From assembly GCA_031365725.1 (NCBI GenBank), contig JANLYQ010000014.1, positions 113,996-177,995 of the forward strand: a DNA stretch of 64,000 bases, given 5' to 3'. Numbering within the stretch: position 1 is the first letter of the stretch; every line of letters starts with the position of its first letter. This DNA comes from JANLYQ01 sp031365725 (GTDB lineage: Bacteria; Actinomycetota; Actinomycetes; JACCUZ01). Positions 1-8,158 of this stretch are shown one piece after another. The notes under the pieces are model-generated. The model was given only the letters and a program-made list of their open reading frames with translations, was not told the origin of the DNA and made no database searches. The translations under genes and the position numbers were made by a program.

Positions 1-566
1 ATGCCGTCGAGCACGAGGGCCAGGAGCCGGATGTTCTGCTCGAGCGTGCTGTTGCGGGTCATGCACATGCCCCCGACCAGCTGCATCAGGTCCTGCTGGT
101 CGACGTCAGGGCGGGCGAGGCCGGCGTGCTGCGCGCGCTTGAGGACGGTGCCCGCCGCTGCCGCGATCTTCTCCCGTGACTGCAGGGCGAGGTCGGGACT
201 CTTTTCGAAGGCTTCGTGCAGCTCGGTCAGGAACGTGCGTTTGGCTACCGCGTAGCGCAGGAACCCCTGCAGCCACTCGACCAGCCCCTCCCACGGAGCG
301 ACCGACTCCGCAACCTCGACGGCATAGGTCACGAGTGCGTCGACGTCCTCGCGGTAGACGGCCTCGACCAGGTCGATCCGGCGGGGGAAGTGCCGGTAGA
401 GAGTTCCCACACCGACGTCGGCGGCTTTCGCGATCTCCTCGATCGTCGTGGCGCTGCCGTGGGTGGCGAAGGCCAGCCGGGCTGCCTCGATCAGACGCGT
501 GCGGTTACGCGAGGCGTCCGCGCGCATCGGTCGAGCGCTGGGCGGTCGGGTGCTCACCTCGGGCAC
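1..566 (-). CDS. TetR/AcrR-family transcriptional repressor (3' end outside window)
   Basis: Reading the minus strand from GTG at 566 gives at least 188 codons that continue past the left edge. The N-terminal helix-turn-helix is clear: an IEEIAKAADVGVGTLYRHF segment at about residues 43-61, followed by the usual helix-4 RRIDLVEAVY. The rest is the variable ligand-binding domain. The start was chosen because AGAGGAG lies a few bases upstream (complement of 571-577). The gene is divergent from an MFS exporter, and two palindromes lie between them, so it most likely represses the exporter and itself until a toxic ligand binds. The ligand is unknown. Confidence 0.88.
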   Translation of the reverse strand, partial: MPEVSTRPPSARPMRADASRNRTRLIEAARLAFATHGSATTIEEIAKAADVGVGTLYRHFPRRIDLVEAVYREDVDALVTYAVEVAESVAPWEGLVEWLQGFLRYAVAKRTFLTELHEAFEKSPDLALQSREKIAAAAGTVLKRAQHAGLARPDVDQQDLMQLVGGMCMTRNSTLEQNIRLLALVLDG

Positions 567-599
567 GACTCTCCTCTGACGGGTGGTGTGGTTGCTAAA

Positions 600-638
600 C
601 GGAGGAAGCCTCCGTATAGTTAACGGAGGTTGCTTCCG
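600..638. promoter_or_regulatory. Tandem TetR operator palindromes
   Basis: Two 15-bp palindromes lie in the divergent region: CGGAGGAAGCCTCCG at 600-614 and the imperfect CGGAGGTTGCTTCCG at 624-638. Their centres are 24 bp apart, placing them on nearly the same DNA face. The position between a TetR gene and an exporter, together with the symmetry, indicates a two-site operator. Binding by the adjacent regulator is inferred. Confidence 0.65.
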
Positions 639-676
639 CTTAGAACCCATCCTACCTCGGGAAGAGCTCACTCCTC

Positions 677-2176
677 ATGACAACTGACACCGCCCTCGCT
701 GAGATGCCCGTTCTTCGGGTGACCCGAGCGCGTCGCCCGCATCTCCCCAGCCACACCAACCTCGTGCTCGGCGTGATCCTTACCTGCCAGCTGATGGTCG
801 TCCTGGACGCGACCATCGTGAATGTCGCCCTCCCGCAGATCCAGCAGGCGCTGCACTTTTCCGGTGAGTCCCTGTCCTGGGTGCTCAACGCCTACACCTT
901 GACCTTCGGCGGGCTGCTGTTGCTCGGCGCCCGGGCGGGAGACCTCCTCGGTCGCCGCCGGACGTTCGTGGTCGGTATCGCGATCTTCGTTATCGCATCG
1001 CTGCTCGGCGGCTTTGCGCCCACGAGCGGATTGCTGCTGGCGGCTCGCGCGCTCCAGGGTGTCGGTGCGGCGCTCGCTGCACCCTCGTCGCTCGCGCTGC
1101 TGACCACTATGTTCACCCAGCCCCGGGAACGCGTGCGCGCGCTCGGCCTGTTCACAGCCGTGTCGGTCAGCGGCGGAGCACTGGGCTTGATCCTCGGCGG
1201 CACGCTTACCGAGTGGGCGTCTTGGCGCTGGGTGATGTTCGTCAACGTCCCGATCGGCGTCGCGGTCGTCCTGATCGGGCGCGCCGTCCTCCCGGAGACC
1301 GAACGGCACCGCGGCACCTTTGACCTGCCCGGCGCTGTGTTCTCCACCCTCGGGATGGGTGCTCTCGTCTACGGCTTCGTCCGCGCGGCAGCCGACGGGT
1401 GGGGGGACGTCATCACGTTGGCCTTGTTCCTCGCCGGGGTCCTCCTGCTCGTCGCCTTCGTGTCCACCGAGCTGCGAGCCGAGTCGCCGATCACACCTCT
1501 GCGGCTGTTCAACGACCACAGTCGGACCCTCGCCAACGTGGCACGAGGTCTCCTGTTCGCGGGGATGTTCGGTCTTTTCTTCTTCCTCACCCAGTTCCTG
1601 CAGGATGTGCTCGGCTACAGCGCCTTGAAGACAGGCTTTGCCTTCCTGCCCCTCCCAGTCACCGTGTTCGTGATGTCCCAGCTGACCAGTCGGGTGCTCA
1701 TCCACCGCGTCAACTCCAAGGCACTCATGCTCGGCGGCATGATGCTGGGCACCACCGGCTTCGCACTGGCGAGCCGGTTGGAGCCGGGCTCGTCCTACCT
1801 ACAGGTCGTGGCGAGCCTGCTGTTCTTCGCCGTCGGCAACGGAATCTCGTTCATCCCGCTCACACAGGCAGCGCTGGAGGGAGTGCCGGCCAAGGACGCC
1901 GGGGCTGCCTCGGGACTGGTCAATGTCACCCAGCAGCTCGGCGGGACCCTCGGGGTGGCGATCTTGGTGACGGTCTTCGGCCACTACAGCAGGCACGTCG
2001 GATCGCTGCCCGGTGCGAGCATCCAGGCCCAGCGGGAACATGTGTTCACGGTTGGGGCATCGCATGCCTTCCTGGCCGCGGCCCTGTTCCTGGTGTCAGC
2101 ACTGGTTCTGGTGGCGGTTGGCGTGCGTACGCCGAGCAAGATCGCCGTGGCACCCGCACCCACCGTGGAGCACTGA
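677..2176 (+). CDS. DHA2-family MFS drug exporter (EmrB/QacA type)
   Basis: This 499-residue integral membrane protein has the size and about 14 hydrophobic segments typical of DHA2 (EmrB/QacA) proton antiporters. An LDATIVNVALPQI segment in the first helix and the loop 2-3 motif GDLLGRRRTF are hallmark signatures. It should expel hydrophobic or cationic toxic compounds across the cytoplasmic membrane. It is divergent from the TetR gene and is followed by a strong hairpin, so it is probably a single-gene unit. No strong ribosome-binding site precedes the ATG. The substrate cannot be told from sequence. Confidence 0.9.
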   Translation: MTTDTALAEMPVLRVTRARRPHLPSHTNLVLGVILTCQLMVVLDATIVNVALPQIQQALHFSGESLSWVLNAYTLTFGGLLLLGARAGDLLGRRRTFVVGIAIFVIASLLGGFAPTSGLLLAARALQGVGAALAAPSSLALLTTMFTQPRERVRALGLFTAVSVSGGALGLILGGTLTEWASWRWVMFVNVPIGVAVVLIGRAVLPETERHRGTFDLPGAVFSTLGMGALVYGFVRAAADGWGDVITLALFLAGVLLLVAFVSTELRAESPITPLRLFNDHSRTLANVARGLLFAGMFGLFFFLTQFLQDVLGYSALKTGFAFLPLPVTVFVMSQLTSRVLIHRVNSKALMLGGMMLGTTGFALASRLEPGSSYLQVVASLLFFAVGNGISFIPLTQAALEGVPAKDAGAASGLVNVTQQLGGTLGVAILVTVFGHYSRHVGSLPGASIQAQREHVFTVGASHAFLAAALFLVSALVLVAVGVRTPSKIAVAPAPTVEH

Positions 2177-2220
2177 GAGCGGTGGCTCGGCCGGATAATG
2201 CGTGACCTCTGGTAGGAAGG

Positions 2221-2253
2221 CAGGTCCTCACCCGTTCTCGGGGTGAGGACCTG
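2221..2253 (+). terminator. Hairpin terminator after the MFS exporter
   Basis: A perfect 13-bp inverted repeat (2221-2233 with 2241-2253, arm CAGGTCCTCACCC) encloses a 7-base loop about 45 bp after the exporter stop. There is no U-tract, as is common in high-GC actinobacteria. It also lies close upstream of the next gene, so it may influence that gene's leader. Confidence 0.6.
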
Positions 2254-2317
2254 CGGCCATGAAGGGTGGTGACCGGTCATCGGGACCGAGGAACGCCCCT
2301 GGCTGGTCGTTGTCGAC

Positions 2318-2857
2318 ATGCAGCACGTCTTCGCCGATGCCGACAGCCCGTGGGTGATGCGTGCGTTCGCGGACGCCGTACCTGGTGTCACTGCGTTGAT
2401 CGAGCAGTACGTCGGTCGCACGGTGTTCACCCGCTTCGTCCCACCTGCCGAGCCGGCCGGCGGGTGGCGCGACTACTACGCCCTCTGGCCGTTTGCGCTC
2501 ACGCCGGAGTCGGCACGGCTGTGGGAGATCGTGCCCGAGGTCCCGACCGGGGGAGCGCCGGTGGTGGACGCCCCCACGATGAGCAAGTGGGTGCCGGGGC
2601 TGAGGGAGGTCCTCGATGGTTGTCGGGACCTCGTGATCTGCGGGGTGTCCACCGACTGCTGCGTGTTGTCGACCACCCTGGCGGCCTTTGACGGCGGGGC
2701 TCGGGTGCGGGTGGTGTCGGACGCCTGCGTCGGGTTGTCGCCGGAATCGCACGATCGCGCGCTGCAGGCGATGTCCCTCTACGGGCCACAGGTGCGGGTG
2801 GTGACGGCCGCCGAGCTGGCGACCTCCCGGTCAGGCTCTGGGACGAGCGGGCGGTGA
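2318..2857 (+). CDS. Isochorismatase-like cysteine hydrolase (start unresolved)
   Basis: The first ATG in the open frame (2318) gives 179 residues. The family core is clear: a lysine in PTMSKW and the nucleophile loop GVSTDCCV. However, the first strand, reading WLVVVD directly before MQ, lies upstream of that ATG, so the family's catalytic Asp codon (2315-2317) would be untranslated. Upstream the frame is open only to a stop at 2270-2272 and holds no ATG, GTG or TTG. Either a rare start (CTG 2303 or ATC 2279) is used, or a frameshift separates the frame from the ATG at 2259. No Asp/His nicotinamidase metal site is visible. It overlaps the next gene by 4 bp (GTGA). Confidence 0.8.
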   Translation: MQHVFADADSPWVMRAFADAVPGVTALIEQYVGRTVFTRFVPPAEPAGGWRDYYALWPFALTPESARLWEIVPEVPTGGAPVVDAPTMSKWVPGLREVLDGCRDLVICGVSTDCCVLSTTLAAFDGGARVRVVSDACVGLSPESHDRALQAMSLYGPQVRVVTAAELATSRSGSGTSGR

Positions 2858-3846
2858 GCATGCTGGACCGGGCACTCGGCGCGCTCTACGGGCTCGCGAT
2901 CGGAGACGCGCTCGGCATGCCGACCCAGTCGATGCGCTCGACGGACATCCGGGCCGACTACGGCGCGATCGATGGTTTCCGGGACGCCGGACCGCGCCAG
3001 GTCATCGCGGCCGGCATGAAGGCCGGCACGGTCACCGACGACACCGCACAGGCAGTGCTGCTCGGTGAGCTCCTGGTCGCCGGTGGAGGACAGCTGGACG
3101 CGATGAGGTTTGCTCACGCGCTCCTGGCGTGGGAAAAGTCCATGGCAGCCAGGGGATTGCTGGACCTGCTGGGCCCCTCGACCAAGCGCGCCGTGGAACG
3201 CATCCAGCAGGGGGTTCCGGCCAGCGAGGCCGGCCGGTACGGCTCGACCAACGGTGCCGCGATGCGCATCGCACCGGTCGGCGTCGCCCGACGGCCGGAG
3301 CCGGTCTCGGACTTCCTCGCCGCTGTCGTGCAGGCCTGCGAGGTCACCCACAACACCTCCCTCGGCATCGCGGCCGCGGCTGCGGTCGGCATGGCGGTCA
3401 GTGTCGGGGTCGAGGGCGGCACTCTCGACGATGCCGTGGCGGCCGCGGTGCGGGCAGCTGACCTCGCGGACGGCTACGGCCATCCGGTGGCGGGTGGCCG
3501 TATCGCTGCGCGTATCCCGTGGGCCGTCGACCTCGTCCGGACGACGCCCGAGGATCGGCGGGGGCGGGTGCTCGAGGAGGTCGTGGGGACAAGCGTCGCC
3601 TCTCAGGAGTCGGTGGTTGCGGCGTTTGCTCTCGTTGCGGTGGTCCGGGAGCCGTGGCAGGCCATGTGTCTTACCGCGTCCCTCGGGGGTGACACCGACA
3701 CGATCGCGGCCATCGTCGGCGCGGTGCTGGGTGCCGTGGTCGGCGTGGGGGGTCTGCCGGTCGACGCGGTCGCCCAGGTGCGTGCGGTCAACAACCTCGA
3801 CCTCGAACCGCTCGCCCGCAGCCTGCTGGCGATCCGAGCGACATGA
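2854..3846 (+). CDS. ADP-ribosylglycohydrolase-family protein
   Basis: This 330-residue protein has the DraG/ADP-ribosylglycohydrolase signatures: GDALGMPTQ near the N-terminus, the metal-binding TDDT motif around residue 60, a HNTSLGIAAAAAVG helix, and GGDTDTIAAIVGA near the C-terminus, which carries the second metal site. Family members hydrolyse N- or O-ribosyl bonds using two Mg ions. Between a cysteine hydrolase and a sugar kinase, with 4-bp overlaps on both sides, the likely role is cleavage of a small ribosyl compound rather than reversal of protein ADP-ribosylation. The start could also be ATG 2860. Confidence 0.88.
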   Translation: MSMLDRALGALYGLAIGDALGMPTQSMRSTDIRADYGAIDGFRDAGPRQVIAAGMKAGTVTDDTAQAVLLGELLVAGGGQLDAMRFAHALLAWEKSMAARGLLDLLGPSTKRAVERIQQGVPASEAGRYGSTNGAAMRIAPVGVARRPEPVSDFLAAVVQACEVTHNTSLGIAAAAAVGMAVSVGVEGGTLDDAVAAAVRAADLADGYGHPVAGGRIAARIPWAVDLVRTTPEDRRGRVLEEVVGTSVASQESVVAAFALVAVVREPWQAMCLTASLGGDTDTIAAIVGAVLGAVVGVGGLPVDAVAQVRAVNNLDLEPLARSLLAIRAT

Positions 3847-4856
3847 GCAGGCTGGTCTACACCGGGGCTGTCATGGTCGATCTCGTCCTGGCGGTGCCGC
3901 ACCTGCCGCAGCCGGGCGGCGACGTGCTCGCCAGCGACTACACGGCGCACGTGGGCGGCGGATTCACCGTGCTGGCGGCAGCCGGTCGCGACGGGCTCGA
4001 GGGACTGTTCGCCGGTCGGACCGGGACCGGTCCGTGGAGCGACCTCGTGCTGGCTGCCCTCGCCGGTGAAGGCATCTCGTCGTGGCACGCACCGGTGCCC
4101 GACCAGGACAACGGCATCTGCGTCGTGCTGGTCGACGACACCGCCGAGCGGACCTTCATCACCGCACCGGGTGCCGAGGAGGTGGTGTCTGCCGAGGGCC
4201 TGCTCGGTGTTCCGGTCGACGACGACGACGTCGTGCACGTGTCGGGCTACTCGCTGGCGTCGGCGAGTCGGGGAGTGTCACTGGCGGCCTGGGTGTCCGC
4301 GCTGCCGCTTGGCCCGCACAGTCCGCGCGTCGTGCTCGACCCGTCGCCGCTGGCGGGGCACGTTGCTGCTGACGTTCTGGCGGCCGTGCTGGCTCGGACG
4401 AACCTGCTCACCTGCAACGCCCACGAGGCGGGGGATTTGCTGAAGCAGACGAGCTCGCCGGCGGACAGGTCTGCCCATGTACCGGGGACGCCACCTCTTC
4501 GCGATGTTGCCGGCGCGCTCCGCTCGCTCCTCCCCGACACGGCGTCGGTCGTCGTGCGTGACGGACCCCGGGGTGCCTGGGTGTCGAGCCCGGAGGAGGC
4601 CGACCCGTGGCACGTGCCGGCGTACGACGTCATCGCGCTCGACAGCAACGGCGCGGGTGACACGCACACGGGTGTCCTTGTGGCGGCGCTGGCCCGAGGG
4701 GCGACCCTGCGCAGCGCCACCGCCCGAGCCAACGTCGCCGCGGCCATAACTGTGACAAGACCCGGCCCGGCGACGTCGCCGACCACCGCCGAGATCGACG
4801 CGGCGCTGGCAGGTCAGCCCTTCTCGGCGCCTTCGTTGGCCCCGCGGACGAACTGA
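3843..4856 (+). CDS. PfkB-family carbohydrate (ribokinase-like) kinase
   Basis: The 337 residues follow the ribokinase fold: an N-terminal strand into a GGDVLASDY/GGGFTV sugar-binding region, NLLTCNAHEAGDLL in the middle, and the anion-hole/catalytic-base motif NGAGDTHTG near residue 273. It should phosphorylate a pentose or nucleoside-like sugar with ATP in the cytoplasm. ATGA overlap with the preceding ADP-ribosylglycohydrolase gene shows tight coupling, and the pair suggests ribosyl-bond cleavage followed by ribose phosphorylation. The 3' end overlaps the convergent permease gene by 43 bp. Confidence 0.88.
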   Translation: MSRLVYTGAVMVDLVLAVPHLPQPGGDVLASDYTAHVGGGFTVLAAAGRDGLEGLFAGRTGTGPWSDLVLAALAGEGISSWHAPVPDQDNGICVVLVDDTAERTFITAPGAEEVVSAEGLLGVPVDDDDVVHVSGYSLASASRGVSLAAWVSALPLGPHSPRVVLDPSPLAGHVAADVLAAVLARTNLLTCNAHEAGDLLKQTSSPADRSAHVPGTPPLRDVAGALRSLLPDTASVVVRDGPRGAWVSSPEEADPWHVPAYDVIALDSNGAGDTHTGVLVAALARGATLRSATARANVAAAITVTRPGPATSPTTAEIDAALAGQPFSAPSLAPRTN

Positions 4857-5692
4857 CGCTGGAAGGCGAAGAAGAGCAGCGCGACGGGGATGGTGGTCAG
4901 CAGGGCCGCACCCATCTTCAGCGGGAACTGGGTGCCGGAGCCGAGCTCACCACTGGTGAGGCTGGCCAGCCCGGTGACCAACGTCTTGTGCTCGGGTTTC
5001 TGGGTCACCACCAGGAAGTGGCTGAACTCGTTCCACGAGCCCTGGAACGACAGGATGGTCAGGGTGATCAGGGCGGGACGGGCCATCGGCAGCACCACCG
5101 ACCAGAAGGTGCGGAAGACGCCGGCGCCGTCGATGCGGGCCGCCTCCTCGATCGAGACGGGCACCGAGTCGAAGAACTGCTTCATGATGAAGACACCTGC
5201 TGCGTCGATGACCAGCGGCAGGATCATCGCCGAGTAGGTGTCGTAGATGCCGAGGTAGGTGACCATCAGAAACTTCGGCAGCAGGAGTGCGACCCCGGGC
5301 ACGCTCATGATGGCGAGCAGTGCGGAGAAGAGGGCCTTGCGTCCCCGGAAGTGCAGCCGGGACAAGGCGTAGCCGGCAAGGCTGTCGAAGAACACCCGGC
5401 AGCCGGTGACCACGATGGTGACGATCAGTGAGTTGCCCAGCCAGGTCGTGATCGGCACCGGCGAGTCGGAGGTCAGGCCGAACATGCGCTTCCAGGCCGT
5501 CAGGTCGAACGGGTTGGGGATCACCGAGAGCGGGTGGGCCGTGGCCTGTGGGTCATCCTTGAGCGACGTGGCGATCTGGATGAGGAACGGATAGAGGTAG
5601 AGGATCGAGAAGAGGATGAGCACGGTGTAGCCGGCGATCTTCTTCCGGCCGACGTGTTGGACGCGCGTCCCGTGAACCGTCGTCGCGCTCAT
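4814..5692 (-). CDS. Carbohydrate ABC transporter permease (MalG/UgpE type)
   Basis: The 292-residue inner-membrane permease has about six transmembrane segments and the cytoplasmic EAA loop, here EEAARIDGAGVFRTFWSVVLP, which contacts the ATPase. It begins with ATG at 5692, overlapping the stop of the partner permease (ATGA). It forms the translocation channel with that partner. No ATPase is encoded here, so a shared MsiK-like ATPase elsewhere is expected, as is usual for actinobacterial CUT1 systems. The much longer open frame in this area is not the gene; the EAA loop and hydrophobic profile fix the reading. Confidence 0.92.
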   Translation of the reverse strand: MSATTVHGTRVQHVGRKKIAGYTVLILFSILYLYPFLIQIATSLKDDPQATAHPLSVIPNPFDLTAWKRMFGLTSDSPVPITTWLGNSLIVTIVVTGCRVFFDSLAGYALSRLHFRGRKALFSALLAIMSVPGVALLLPKFLMVTYLGIYDTYSAMILPLVIDAAGVFIMKQFFDSVPVSIEEAARIDGAGVFRTFWSVVLPMARPALITLTILSFQGSWNEFSHFLVVTQKPEHKTLVTGLASLTSGELGSGTQFPLKMGAALLTTIPVALLFFAFQRQFVRGANEGAEKG

Positions 5693-6813
5693 CGGTGGCT
5701 CTCTTGGAGTGCAGCGGCGGGCACCGGGACCAAGGGTGGCTCGGGCGGGACAGCGCCAGCGGGGGGGTTGGTGCGCCGTCGGTTGCGGCGTGGCACTCGG
5801 TCCTCGTCGAGCAGTCGTCGCTGGAACCAGGTGAGGACGACGATGATGAGGAACACGACGAAGGCCATCGCTGCACCCGATCCGTACTTGAAGGACTTGA
5901 AGCTCTGGTTGTAGGAAAGGAAAGCTGGGGTCATCGTGGTGCCGGCCGGTGCGCCCTTGCCCATGACGTAGATCTGGTCGAACACCTGCCAGGTGCCGAT
6001 CAGCCCCAGGGTGGTTACCAGGAAGATCACCGGTCGCAGCATCGGGATGGTCACCAGGCGCAGCTTCTGCCAGGGCGAGACACCATCGAGAGCCGCGGCC
6101 TCGTCGACGTCGACCGGCAGGTTCTGCAGAGCGGCCAGGAACATCAGCATGAAGGTGCCGGTGGTCGTCCACACCACGAGGATGATGATCACGCACATCG
6201 CGACCGAGGGACCGGCCAGCCAGTCCCACGCCGATCGGCCGAAGATCTGACCTTGGGCCCAGGACGGGTTCTCCGGGACGCCGACGGCTCCGAAGAGCAG
6301 GTGCAGCAAGCCTCGTGAGTCGGAGAACCACTGCGGTCCGCGGATGCCGACGAGCTTGAGCAGCGAGTTGACCGCACCGGTGTTCTGGAAGAGGAACAAG
6401 AAGACGGTCGAGATGGCGATGGAGCTGGTGACCGACGGGAAGTAGAACGCCGTCCGGAAGAAGCTCTTGCCCTTGAGCAGCTTGTTGTTGACGACGAGGG
6501 CCAGCAGCAGGGCAGTGATGGTCTGCAGCGGGACCACCAGCAGCACGTAGTAGAACGTGTTGCCGATGGACTGCATGAAGTTGGCCCGGGTAAGGCCATC
6601 TTTCGCAAACAACGACAGGTAGTTGTCGGCGCCGACGACCTTGGGGCCGCCACTGAAGGGCGACCCGTTGCCGTTCCAGTCGGTGAAGCTCACCCACAGC
6701 GCCATGCCGATGGGGATCACGAGGAAGAGCCCGAGGATCACGATGACCGGGGAGACGAAGAGCCAGCCGGCGACACCCTCGCGGCCGTGGATGTTGTTCT
6801 TGCGACCTGCCAT
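5689..6813 (-). CDS. Carbohydrate ABC transporter permease (MalF/UgpA type)
   Basis: This 374-residue permease starts at ATG 6813, just downstream of GGAGAGT on the minus strand; an in-frame start 22 codons upstream is not needed. It has an N-terminal GWLFVSPVIVILGLFLVIP membrane segment, further helices, and the EAA loop VDEAAALDGVSPWQKLRLVT. It pairs with the downstream permease to import a sugar captured by the lipoprotein encoded just upstream. A proline- and basic-rich tail ends the protein. It is the third gene of the LacI operon. Confidence 0.92.
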   Translation of the reverse strand: MAGRKNNIHGREGVAGWLFVSPVIVILGLFLVIPIGMALWVSFTDWNGNGSPFSGGPKVVGADNYLSLFAKDGLTRANFMQSIGNTFYYVLLVVPLQTITALLLALVVNNKLLKGKSFFRTAFYFPSVTSSIAISTVFLFLFQNTGAVNSLLKLVGIRGPQWFSDSRGLLHLLFGAVGVPENPSWAQGQIFGRSAWDWLAGPSVAMCVIIILVVWTTTGTFMLMFLAALQNLPVDVDEAAALDGVSPWQKLRLVTIPMLRPVIFLVTTLGLIGTWQVFDQIYVMGKGAPAGTTMTPAFLSYNQSFKSFKYGSGAAMAFVVFLIIVVLTWFQRRLLDEDRVPRRNRRRTNPPAGAVPPEPPLVPVPAAALQESHR

Positions 6814-6895
6814 GTCACTCTCCTGGATGGGCGGTGGCACACGGGTTCTCGGCGTTTCGGCCGATCCCCCGTGCGCCACCGAGCCTGGGTGGGCG

Positions 6896-8158
6896 TCAGC
6901 CGGCGAGCGCGGCCGTGCCGTTCTTCTGCAGGTCGGCCAACATCGCCTTCGGGTCGCCGCCCTTGCTCAACGTGGCGAACTTCGAGTTGAACGCGGCGAG
7001 GACCGGGTCGAACCCGGGCAGGTTCACCGGTCCCTGGCCGTAGGCCCCACCGGCAGCAAAGGCGGCGTCGCCGGGGTAGGCCGTGGCGAACTTGGCGATG
7101 CCGTCCTGGGTCGAGGGCATCACGCCGAAGGCCTTGGCGAAGGCCAGCTGCTGGTCCACGGCCGTCAGCGCCTTGACCAGCTCGACCGACTGGGCCTGGT
7201 GGGTGCTCTTGGCAGCGATGCCCCAGCACTGGCTGAAGAGCAACGTGCCCTTTCCGGCCGGGCCGGCCGGGAGCTCGGCGAACTTCGCCTTGACGGTGGG
7301 GTAGTCCTTGCTGAGTGCGCCGTGGATCCAGTTGCCCTCGATGGTCATCGCGGTGATGCCCTTGCCGAATGCCTCGCCACCCCAGCCGGCCGCCGGGTTT
7401 GTGTCGGTGTTGAACTTGAGGGAGCCTTCCTTCATCATCTTCTGGATCTCGGCCATGCCGGCAGCGTTCCCGGGCTTGTCCGCCGTGACGGTCTTGCCGT
7501 CGTCGGAGACCACCCAGCCGCCGGCCTGCTTCATGAAGGCGCCGCCACGGTTGATGTCGTTGCCGATGACCAGGCCGGTGACCTTGCCCGTCGTGAGCTT
7601 CTTGGCGACGGTCTCGAGCCCAGCCCAGTCCTTGGGTACGTCGGCATCGGTGAGGCCGGCCTTGGTCCACAGGTCGGTGTTGATGACCAGCGCGAGGGTC
7701 GAGTAGTCCTTGGGTGCGCAGTAGAACTTGCCGTCATAGGTGAATGCCTGGACCAGGGAGGGCAGGAAGTTCTCGTCCTTGACCTGGTCGCCGTAGGCGA
7801 AGAGGTTGCCGGCCTTGGCGAAGTCGCCGATCCGTGCCGCGTCGGTGTAGAAGAGGTCGGGCGGTGAGCCGCCCGCGAAGCCCTGGCCGAGCTGCTGGCC
7901 GATGTCGGAGGCGACGATCACCTCGACCGAGTTGCCGGTCTTGGTGGCCCAGGCGTCGGTCGCGGCCTTGACCGCATTGGTCTCGGCATCTCCTGAGCTG
8001 GCAATCATCAGCTGCAGCTTCACCGGCCCCTTGCCGGCAGCCTGGCTGGCCTTCGAGTCGAATCCGCCACCCCCGCCGCCGCACGCGGCCAGAGCCAGCA
8101 TGCCTGCGGTCCCGATTGCCGCGAGGGCAGTCGATCGCCGCCTGGTTCTTGAGATCAT
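6896..8158 (-). CDS. Sugar ABC transporter substrate-binding lipoprotein
   Basis: A 420-residue extracellular solute-binding protein of family 1. The signal peptide carries an arginine-rich N-terminus, a hydrophobic core and a lipobox ending LALAAC, with the lipidated Cys at residue 26 followed by a glycine-rich linker. The mature part shows the CUT1 binding-protein pattern (GSPPDLFYTDAARIGDFAKAG, then EGNWIHG). The start is supported by GGAGGAAG a few bases upstream and by ATGA overlap with the LacI gene. It delivers its ligand to the two permeases. Ligand identity is open; a riboside or oligosaccharide is plausible from the neighbours. Confidence 0.92.
   Translation of the reverse strand: MISRTRRRSTALAAIGTAGMLALAACGGGGGGFDSKASQAAGKGPVKLQLMIASSGDAETNAVKAATDAWATKTGNSVEVIVASDIGQQLGQGFAGGSPPDLFYTDAARIGDFAKAGNLFAYGDQVKDENFLPSLVQAFTYDGKFYCAPKDYSTLALVINTDLWTKAGLTDADVPKDWAGLETVAKKLTTGKVTGLVIGNDINRGGAFMKQAGGWVVSDDGKTVTADKPGNAAGMAEIQKMMKEGSLKFNTDTNPAAGWGGEAFGKGITAMTIEGNWIHGALSKDYPTVKAKFAELPAGPAGKGTLLFSQCWGIAAKSTHQAQSVELVKALTAVDQQLAFAKAFGVMPSTQDGIAKFATAYPGDAAFAAGGAYGQGPVNLPGFDPVLAAFNSKFATLSKGGDPKAMLADLQKNGTAALAG

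Noticed and set aside
668..1705. 345-codon open frame antisense to the MFS exporter
   Set aside because: Its translation is low-complexity, rich in Gly/Gln/Glu/Arg, with no domain and no ribosome-binding site. The opposite strand encodes a clear transporter.
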